Below are positions 1 to 4,841 of a stretch of 6,531 nucleotides of DNA, one piece after another. The notes below the pieces were generated by a model. The model searched no databases, had not been told where the DNA came from, and saw only the letters and a list, made by a program, of their open reading frames with translations. Position numbers and translations under genes: made by a program. Positions within the stretch are counted from its first letter, which is position 1. Every line of letters begins with the position of its first letter. Where the stretch lies: positions 1 to 6,531 of the forward strand of contig CAJGCX010000099.1 of assembly GCA_904501895.1 (NCBI GenBank). The letters are read 5' to 3'. This DNA comes from Clostridiaceae bacterium. Its GTDB lineage: Bacteria > Bacillota > Clostridia > Oscillospirales > Acutalibacteraceae.

Positions 1-299
1 CTGAACAGGTAAGAATTCTCCCAATTGCTGACCGTCATCACGACCGTTCATTTGAAATCAAGAAAGAACTTGAAAAAATGGGTATGCGTGTTACTGTTGA
101 CGACAGAAGTGAAAAGACAGGTTATAAGATTCGTGAGTCAAGACTTCAGAAGCTTCCATACTGGATTATCATTGGTGACAAGGAAGTTGAAGAAGGTTCA
201 GTATCAGTAAGCAAACGCGGTCAGGGTGATATTGGTTCAATGAGCTTTGACGATTTTACTGCTATGCTTAAAGAAGAAATTGATAATAAGGTGAGATAA
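1..299 (+). CDS. thrS: Threonyl-tRNA synthetase, C-terminal fragment (anticodon-binding domain)
   Basis: This is the 3' end of a gene entering from the left. The frame is open from base 3, giving 98 residues before TAA at 297-299. Threonyl-tRNA synthetase charges tRNA-Thr in the cytosol, and its last ~100 residues form the HGTP-type anticodon-binding domain. Seen here are the opening strand VRILPIADRHHDRSFEI, the block VTVDDRSEKTGYKIRESRLQ, then KLPYWIIIGDKEVEEGSVSV and KRGQGDIGSM. The GYKIRE...KLPY...GDKE series is characteristic of ThrRS and differs from the matching ProRS and HisRS segments. Catalytic and editing domains lie outside the window. The stop is 3 bases before the next gene, whose ribosome binding site sits in the last codons of this one, so the two are probably one transcript. 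The identification is firm. Confidence 0.95.
   Translation, partial: EQVRILPIADRHHDRSFEIKKELEKMGMRVTVDDRSEKTGYKIRESRLQKLPYWIIIGDKEVEEGSVSVSKRGQGDIGSMSFDDFTAMLKEEIDNKVR
288..295 (+). promoter_or_regulatory. Ribosome binding site inside the end of thrS
   Basis: AAGGTGAG lies 7 bases before ATG 303 and is encoded by the last codons (Lys-Val-Arg) of threonyl-tRNA synthetase. It supports the ATG at 303 and suggests translational coupling of the two genes. Confidence 0.8.
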
Positions 300-302
300 T
301 TT

Positions 303-1910
303 ATGAGAGCTCCACTTACAGTAACGGTTATTACCGACACACATTATTATTCAAAAAAACTCGGCACATCAGGTGCTGCATATGAAATTGCCAATAACAA
401 AAGTGGTGTTTTATTGGCAGAAGCTCCTGAAATGCTTGAAGCTGCATTTGCACAAATTGCAAAGGATACAAGAACTGATATTGTTCTTCTTTCAGGCGAT
501 ACAACAAGTAATGGTGATTTCGATTCTCACCATGAATTTATAGAAATGCTCCGTGACCTTAAAGCAAAAGGCAAAAGAGTTTATGTGCTGACTGCAACTC
601 ACGACTATAAATGGGATGGACAGACTCACAAATATGAAGGTGATGAAAGAGTTCCTACTCCTGCTGCAAAGCGTGAGGAGCTTTATGATATGTATAAGGA
701 ATTCGGTCCTGACGAAGCTCTTGCTGTTCATAGAGAAAGTATGTCATACATCATTCAGCTTGCAGAGGGTTACAGACTTTTTGCTCTTAATGACGACACA
801 AACTTAAATGGTAAGAGTGGTTTTTCTGACGAGCTTTTCGAGTGGATTAAAGAACAGATTGCAGATGCAAAGGCAAATGACCAGTTTATCGTTGCAATGA
901 CTCACCACCCACTTATTGCTCCATCCCCTATGTACGAGATTATCGGTAAAGGTGATATGATGGGTGACTACGAAATCCGTCGTGAACAGCTTGCTGACTT
1001 GGGTGTTCAGTTTATGCTCACAGGTCATACTCACGTACACGATATTGACAAGCACGTAAGCCCTAAGGGAAATTATTTCTACGATATTTCTACTGCTTCA
1101 ACAGTAGGCTACCCTGCTACAATCAGAAATGTTGTTTTTGATGTGGATAACAATGTTGTTACAACTACAACAGATTTGATTACTGAGCCTGTTAAATTTA
1201 ACACTCACGGTAAAGATTTACAGACATATCTTGCTGACCACTTTATCGGCACAATCAGAGATATTATCAAGGCCGGTGGTGAGGATATTGACAAGTTTGC
1301 TGATATGGCAACTGCTATCAGTATCAAGAAAAAGGTTTCATATAAATTCGGTTGGATTATCAAGCCTGTTTTCAAATTCCTCAACTCACTTAAAATCGGC
1401 ACTGTCGGTAACTGGACAAGAGCAGAAACAGGTCTTAAAAAGTCAGATTACGCTGATATAAAGGACAAGAGCGTTGTTGATTTTATCGTTGATTTAGTCC
1501 TTAATCTTTACGGTGGTAAGAGTCTTTACACACCTGATGATAATGAATATAAGATTGCAATCGGTCTTATCAACATAATCGACTCAATTATTAAGGTGTT
1601 ACATATTCCATTTAAGAAGCTTATTAAGGTTTCTGACACAGTACGTGGAATTGTTGAGCCACTCCTTTACAACTCAGGTATTCCGTCTTATGACGCAATT
1701 ATGCAGATTATGCCTGTATATGAGGGTGATGAGGTTGGTCCTCAGCCTGAAGCTCCAAAGAAGCCTGACACAGTTAAGGACAGCAAAAAGGGATTGCCAA
1801 TTATCTTAATCACAGTGCTTCTTGTGATTTTGTTATTCCTCCCTCTCCTTCTCCTCCTTTTATTCGGTTTTGTAAGAAATCAGATTAAATACGGAAAAGA
1901 GCTTAAATAA
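303..1910 (+). CDS. Calcineurin-like metallophosphoesterase with C-terminal membrane anchor
   Basis: This 535-residue protein belongs to the two-metal calcineurin-like phosphoesterases, which hydrolyse phosphate mono- or diesters; its substrate is unknown. Metal-site motifs appear in order: DTH (D12, H14), SGDTTSNG (D66), ATHD (H100, D101), THHP (H201) and GHTH (H242, H244). The usual Asn of the GNHD/E motif is Thr99 here, which may weaken the second metal site or change specificity. The catalytic part spans about residues 5-295. Residues 305-470 are probably helical with no family I recognise. A Pro/Lys-rich stretch (about 478-497) precedes a membrane helix (about 498-524) and a short basic tail. 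There is no N-terminal signal peptide, so the catalytic domain is probably cytoplasmic and tail-anchored (inference). It follows thrS by 3 bases and ends before a strong terminator. Family sure, function not. Confidence 0.9.
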   Translation: MRAPLTVTVITDTHYYSKKLGTSGAAYEIANNKSGVLLAEAPEMLEAAFAQIAKDTRTDIVLLSGDTTSNGDFDSHHEFIEMLRDLKAKGKRVYVLTATHDYKWDGQTHKYEGDERVPTPAAKREELYDMYKEFGPDEALAVHRESMSYIIQLAEGYRLFALNDDTNLNGKSGFSDELFEWIKEQIADAKANDQFIVAMTHHPLIAPSPMYEIIGKGDMMGDYEIRREQLADLGVQFMLTGHTHVHDIDKHVSPKGNYFYDISTASTVGYPATIRNVVFDVDNNVVTTTTDLITEPVKFNTHGKDLQTYLADHFIGTIRDIIKAGGEDIDKFADMATAISIKKKVSYKFGWIIKPVFKFLNSLKIGTVGNWTRAETGLKKSDYADIKDKSVVDFIVDLVLNLYGGKSLYTPDDNEYKIAIGLINIIDSIIKVLHIPFKKLIKVSDTVRGIVEPLLYNSGIPSYDAIMQIMPVYEGDEVGPQPEAPKKPDTVKDSKKGLPIILITVLLVILLFLPLLLLLLFGFVRNQIKYGKELK

Positions 1911-1923
1911 TTTAATTAAAATT

Positions 1924-1951
1924 AAGAGGTAACTTCGGTTACCTCTTTTTT
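1924..1951 (+). terminator. Rho-independent terminator of the thrS-phosphoesterase transcript
   Basis: A perfect 10-bp stem (AAGAGGTAAC at 1924-1933 with GTTACCTCTT at 1938-1947) closes a TTCG tetraloop, with a T run at 1946-1951. It begins 13 bases after the phosphoesterase stop. Confidence 0.93.
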
Positions 1952-1953
1952 AA

Positions 1954-1974
1954 TGCAAAATGCAAAGTGCAAAA
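1954..1974. repeat. Three tandem TGCAAA(A/G) heptamers
   Basis: TGCAAAA (1954-1960), TGCAAAG (1961-1967) and TGCAAAA (1968-1974) stand head to tail just after the terminator and 10 bases before repeat element A. They may mark the edge of a larger inserted element, or be a slippage repeat. Confidence 0.6.
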
Positions 1975-1984
1975 TGAAGGAAAT

Positions 1985-2089
1985 TGTTCAAATTATAATT
2001 TGTCGCTCTCTTTGGTGACGGTGCAATTCGGTAGGGCAGACCCCGCCCTACCGTGATACAATTTAACTCCCCGATAACCTCCAATTTAT
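1985..2089 (-). repeat. Palindromic intergenic element, copy A
   Basis: A ~105-bp non-coding element. One end is the perfect 14-bp palindrome CAAATTATAATTTG (1989-2002) next to TGTT. The centre is a 9-bp perfect hairpin, CGGTAGGGC (2029-2037) with GCCCTACCG (2045-2053), loop AGACCCC. The other end reads ATAAATTGGAG on the minus strand (2079-2089), followed by GTTATCGGGGA. Both ends recur in inverted orientation at 3817-3960 (copy B), so the two are diverged copies of one element. It resembles the REP-like or MITE-like palindromes scattered in many bacterial genomes. No coding capacity and no clear target-site duplication are visible. Strand is assigned relative to copy B. Confidence 0.72.
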
Positions 2090-2191
2090 TCTCCTTTTTG
2101 TGCAATGGTACAAAGTTTTTATCTGAAAATATACATATCCTACAAAAAATGGGTTGATTTAGATAATTTTTAACAAATTACTGAAAATTTC

Positions 2192-2220
2192 TTGATTTTT
2201 CCTAGAAATAGTCGTATAAT
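2192..2220 (+). promoter_or_regulatory. Sigma-A promoter of the PHP operon
   Basis: The -35 box TTGATT (2192-2197) and a perfect -10 box TATAAT (2215-2220) are separated by exactly 17 bases. Transcription would start near 2227, leaving a leader of about 50 bases before GTG 2279. The match is strong and lies directly upstream of the gene. Confidence 0.83.
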
Positions 2221-2247
2221 TGTCTTATATATTGAGGTAATTATACG
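2213..2247. promoter_or_regulatory. Inverted repeat overlapping the -10 box (possible operator)
   Basis: CGTATAATT (2213-2221) is a perfect inverted repeat of AATTATACG (2239-2247), with 17 bases between. The left arm covers the -10 box and the right arm lies in the early leader. It could bind a dimeric repressor or fold as a leader hairpin. Only the symmetry is seen; any regulator is unknown. Confidence 0.4.
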
Positions 2248-2264
2248 CATTTTTAGTCCAAATT

Positions 2265-2269
2265 GGAGG
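2265..2269 (+). promoter_or_regulatory. Ribosome binding site deciding the PHP start
   Basis: GGAGG lies 9 bases upstream of GTG 2279. No in-frame start further upstream has such a site, so it fixes the start of the PHP protein. Confidence 0.78.
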
Positions 2270-2278
2270 TTGTTTGTT

Positions 2279-3151
2279 GTGAGCGGAGATTTACATTGTC
2301 ACACAAGGTTGTCTGATGGTACTTTAGGTATCGAGGATATTATTAATTTCGCGAAGAAAAAGGGCCTTGAAACTATCGCTATTACTGACCACGATTGTCT
2401 TGCAGGTACTGTTAGAGGTAAGATTATCGGTGCTCGTCAGGGTGTTCAGGTTATTCCGGGTGTTGAGCTTTCTGCAACTGATGAAAAGAATGACAGAAAC
2501 GTTCATATCCTTTGCTATTTGCCTGATGCTCCTGATATACTTGAGGGTCTTTGCAAGAGAAATTCACTTGCTCGTAAAAAGGCAGGTCACTTTATGATGC
2601 TTCAGACAGCTAAACGTTTCCCTATCTCCACAGAATTTATCACAAAATGTGCGACAGGCTCAACAAATCTCTACAAAAAACACATTATGCAGGCACTTGT
2701 TGAATGTGGCTATACTGATTCATTCAACGGTGAGCTTTACGACAAGCTCTTTACAAAGGAAAGTGAAGAAAATATTCTCGTTGTTCCAAAGTATGAAAAT
2801 GTGAAGGATGTTATTGATGCAATTCATACTGCAGGCGGTGTTGCTATTCTTGCTCACCCTTACGCTAGTGGTTGTGTTGATAACCTTGCTGATTACATTG
2901 AGTACGGAATTGACGGTATTGAGGTTTTCCACCCAAGTGCTGATGAGGAGCAGCAGGCTTCTCTTAAGAAATTCGCATCAAAGAATAAGCTTTTAATGAC
3001 GGGCGGTAGTGATTTCCACGGACTTTACAATACATATAAGGTTTCATTAGGTGATTATCAGACTCCTGACGACTGCTTACACGCTTTACTTTCATACAAG
3101 GCAAAGCAGAAGAGATTACAGAAAAAATTAGCACAGCAGGCTGCTGAATAA
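2279..3151 (+). CDS. PHP-domain phosphoesterase, RNase AM/TrpH (YciV)-like
   Basis: From GTG 2279 the protein has 290 residues, close to the usual RNase AM/TrpH length, and opens with the PHP motif DLHCHTRLSDG (H6, H8, D13). Further metal-site motifs are ITDHD (D37, H38), GVELS (E63), NVHIL (H76), KKHIMQALV (H135), LAHP (H193) and GGSDFHG (D245, H247). This full set, including the His before the 'ALV' helix, is typical of the family. Characterised members are a 5'-3' exonuclease acting on short RNAs or rRNA 5' ends and a phosphatase of 3',5'-nucleotide bisphosphates. Role here: turnover of RNA ends or pAp-like nucleotides in the cytosol (inferred). The frame stays open upstream to TTG 2192, but that TTG is the -35 box and the extension lies mostly upstream of the transcript start. 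The 189-residue gene follows 45 bases downstream, probably in the same operon. Confidence 0.9.
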   Translation: MSGDLHCHTRLSDGTLGIEDIINFAKKKGLETIAITDHDCLAGTVRGKIIGARQGVQVIPGVELSATDEKNDRNVHILCYLPDAPDILEGLCKRNSLARKKAGHFMMLQTAKRFPISTEFITKCATGSTNLYKKHIMQALVECGYTDSFNGELYDKLFTKESEENILVVPKYENVKDVIDAIHTAGGVAILAHPYASGCVDNLADYIEYGIDGIEVFHPSADEEQQASLKKFASKNKLLMTGGSDFHGLYNTYKVSLGDYQTPDDCLHALLSYKAKQKRLQKKLAQQAAE

Positions 3152-3196
3152 TATTGAAATTTACGGAATATATTTATAGATAAGGAGGGTTTTGAA

Positions 3197-3766
3197 ATGC
3201 TCTTTGACGACAGTGATGTTAAGATTTTTAACGATAACAGTAATGCTTCGGAGAATCCTTATGAAGTTTCTGTTATTGCTGAAATGACCAAGCACAGAAG
3301 CAACGGAAATATCGAAAAGGCAAAGAAATTAGGTAAGCATCTTGCTGAAATCTTTGTTGATGAGCCAAGTCTTCTTAATCAGCTTGAAAATGAAGTCGGT
3401 AAAATTGAGTGTGATGCTGACGATATGTATCACATTAAGGTTTTACTTGTTTTCACTGCAGAATATTGCATTAACCGTTACCTTCCTGCTACACTTTTAT
3501 CAAACACAGCTGTTAATTCCCTTTACGATACAGTTATTAAAAAGGCTCAGGAATTTTACGAAAGACTTGATGATGCTGCTGAATACAGCTTCTATTACCT
3601 TGCTGTAAGAAAGGGTGTTGAAATACCAAAAAATATCGGTATTTCATTTGCAATGCTCTGTGGTGAGGATAAAAACGAGTATTATGTAACTCTCGGAAGA
3701 AGACTTTTTGAGGTTGCAGAGCACGAAATTCAGAAAATCATTGATGGATATGAATTTGTGAAATAG
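3197..3766 (+). CDS. Uncharacterised 189-residue helical cytosolic protein
   Basis: I do not recognise this family. The start is secure: AAGGAGG (3182-3188) lies 8 bases before ATG 3197. The protein has no signal peptide or membrane helix, is mildly acidic at the N-terminus (LFDDSDVKIFNDNSN), and looks almost wholly alpha-helical. A charged helix (about 36-52) is followed by helices near 57-70, 76-92, 104-136 and 161-185. Two Cys (C71, C91) and a third (C155) are scattered with no metal-binding spacing. It follows the PHP-domain gene by 45 bases with no terminator or convincing promoter between them, and a terminator follows it, so the two probably form one operon. A role tied to the PHP enzyme is only an inference from position. 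Codon use resembles its neighbours, with no sign of transfer. Confidence 0.82.
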   Translation: MLFDDSDVKIFNDNSNASENPYEVSVIAEMTKHRSNGNIEKAKKLGKHLAEIFVDEPSLLNQLENEVGKIECDADDMYHIKVLLVFTAEYCINRYLPATLLSNTAVNSLYDTVIKKAQEFYERLDDAAEYSFYYLAVRKGVEIPKNIGISFAMLCGEDKNEYYVTLGRRLFEVAEHEIQKIIDGYEFVK

Positions 3767-3781
3767 ATGAATATTAAATCT

Positions 3782-3811
3782 AACGGACAGTCGAAATGAT
3801 TGTCCGTTTTT
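3782..3811 (+). terminator. Terminator of the PHP operon
   Basis: AACGGACA (3782-3789) pairs perfectly with TGTCCGTT (3801-3808). Three further inner pairs (one G-T) leave a GAAAT loop, and a T run reaches 3811. It starts 16 bases after the stop of the 189-residue gene. Confidence 0.9.
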
Positions 3812-3816
3812 GTTTG

Positions 3817-3960
3817 ATAAATTGGAGATTATGGGGATGTTTTTAAATGTGCGCGTAGGGACAGAACTCCTGTTCTGTCCGCAATTCTACACGCAACTAC
3901 AACGGACAGACGGGGACGTCTGTCCCTACGCGATGTCCCCTACAAATTATAATTTGAGCA
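3817..3960 (+). repeat. Palindromic intergenic element, copy B (double hairpin)
   Basis: A ~144-bp non-coding element bounded by ATAAATTGGAG (3817-3827, followed by ATTATGGGGA) and by the palindrome CAAATTATAATTTG plus AGCA (3943-3960). The same ends occur, inverted, in copy A. The core has two perfect 9-bp hairpins, GGACAGAAC/GTTCTGTCC (3859-3880, loop TCCT) and GGACAGACG/CGTCTGTCC (3904-3925, loop GGGA). The outer arms, 14 bp each (3852-3865 with 3919-3932), can pair instead to form one long stem. This recalls paired REP or BIME units. It fills the gap between two convergent terminators. Confidence 0.75.
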
Positions 3961-3961
3961 T

Positions 3962-3995
3962 AAAAATACCGACAGTTTTTTAGGCTGTCGGTATT
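3962..3995 (-). terminator. Terminator of the surface protein-endonuclease IV operon
   Basis: On the minus strand AATACCGACAG (3985-3995) pairs perfectly over 11 bp with CTGTCGGTATT (3965-3975), loop of 9. The T run (3966-3962) follows the stem. It begins 4 bases past the endonuclease IV stop codon. Confidence 0.9.
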
Positions 3996-3998
3996 GGT

Positions 3999-4829
3999 TT
4001 ATTTATAGAGTGATTTTAAAAGCGCGATTTCGTGAGCGTAGCCGTCAAGCTCATTTGGAGTTTCAAGGAAGAATGGCAAATCACGGAGTGCCGGGTGGTT
4101 GATAATTCTTTCAAAGGCTTCAGCACCGATTGAGCCCTCACCTATTTTCTCGTGTCTGTCCTTATGGCTACTGAAAGGATTTTTACTGTCGTTAATGTGA
4201 ATTGCTTTAAGTCTGTCAAGACCAATAATCTTATCAAACTGTGTGAGCACTCCGTCAAGGTCATTCACAATATCATATCCACCGTCATAAACGTGACATG
4301 TATCAAGGCAGACACCCATTTTTTCCTGAAGCTCGACACGGTCGATAATTTCACGCAATTCCTCGAATTTGCTTCCGACCTCACTACCCTTTCCTGACAT
4401 TGTTTCAAGAAGGACAGTTGTTGTCTGCTCCTTCCAGAGGATTGAATTGAGAAGTGATGAAATCAGCTCAACACCCTTTTCCATACCCTGACCAACGTGG
4501 CTTCCCGGATGGAAATTATATAAATTCCCGGGAACAAATTCCATTCGTTTAAGGTCATCAAGCATTGTGTTATATGCAAATTCACGAACATATTCCTTTT
4601 CAGCACAAGCATTGAGAGTATATGGAGCGTGAGCAAGAATTTTTGCGAAATTCTTTTCCTTCATTAATTCATTAAGCTTCTGCGCATCGGCAGGGTCAAT
4701 ATCCTTTGCACTGCCGCCTCTTGGGTTTCTTGTGAAAAACTGAAATGTGTTACCGTCAACCTTGAGGGTTTCAAGACCCATATTGTAAAAGCCCTTTGAC
4801 GATGACAAATGACATCCTATATTCAACAT
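3999..4829 (-). CDS. nfo: Endonuclease IV (AP endonuclease)
   Basis: This 276-residue protein matches the usual length of endonuclease IV. The enzyme cuts 5' of abasic sites and removes damaged 3' ends in base-excision repair. It is a TIM barrel with three zinc ions, and all nine ligands can be placed: H67 (HAPYTLN), H107 (NFHPGSHVG), E142 (LLETMSGKG), D176 and H179 ([13 protein letters not shown]), H211 (HINDSK), D224 and H226 ([14 protein letters not shown]), and E256 (FLETPNE). The N-terminal GCHLSSSKG and FFTRNPR blocks are also typical. The protein is complete and should be active. ATG 4829 is preceded by AGGTGA with 6 bases between, and this site overlaps the stop of the upstream surface-protein gene. 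It therefore appears to be the second gene of a two-gene operon read from the promoter at 6162-6190. The identification is firm. Confidence 0.97.
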   Translation of the reverse strand: MLNIGCHLSSSKGFYNMGLETLKVDGNTFQFFTRNPRGGSAKDIDPADAQKLNELMKEKNFAKILAHAPYTLNACAEKEYVREFAYNTMLDDLKRMEFVPGNLYNFHPGSHVGQGMEKGVELISSLLNSILWKEQTTTVLLETMSGKGSEVGSKFEELREIIDRVELQEKMGVCLDTCHVYDGGYDIVNDLDGVLTQFDKIIGLDRLKAIHINDSKNPFSSHKDRHEKIGEGSIGAEAFERIINHPALRDLPFFLETPNELDGYAHEIALLKSLYK

Positions 4830-4835
4830 ATTTTA

Positions 4836-4841
4836 TCACCT
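4836..4841 (-). promoter_or_regulatory. Ribosome binding site of nfo formed by the upstream stop codon
   Basis: On the minus strand the last codon AGG and stop TGA of the surface-protein gene together spell AGGTGA, 6 bases before the nfo ATG. Ribosomes ending the first gene are therefore placed to begin the second. Confidence 0.8.

Larger units (their letters stand above)
1952..2191. other. Non-coding region between terminator and PHP promoter
   Basis: No credible gene lies here. In order it holds three tandem heptamers TGCAAA(A/G) at 1954-1974, repeat element A (1985-2089), and an AT-rich stretch (2090-2191). The last contains an imperfect dyad (about 2097-2115, TTTTTGTGC...GTACAAAG) upstream of the PHP promoter, too weak to call an operator. 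Nothing looks like a riboswitch or small RNA with its own promoter. Confidence 0.6.

Noticed and set aside
25..210. 61-codon frame overlapping the start of the window
   Set aside because: It is out of frame with the clear threonyl-tRNA synthetase sequence over the same bases.
1985..2089. Structured small RNA or riboswitch upstream of the PHP gene
   Set aside because: It lies upstream of the mapped-looking promoter (2192-2220), so it would not be in the PHP leader. The structure is better explained by the repeat element shared with 3817-3960.
2097..2115. Imperfect dyad TTTTGTGC...GTACAAAG as an operator
   Set aside because: Only 6 of 8 arm positions match and it lies about 90 bases upstream of the promoter. 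The match is not convincing in AT-rich sequence.
3154..3180. Separate promoter before the 189-residue gene (TTGAAA ... TATAGA)
   Set aside because: The spacer is only 15 bases and the -10 match is weak. Readthrough from the PHP promoter is simpler, as no terminator lies between the genes.
3852..3932. Possible CRISPR array, from repeated GGACAG and CTGTCC words
   Set aside because: The repeats are inverted arms of hairpins, not direct repeats with regular unique spacers, and no cas gene is nearby.
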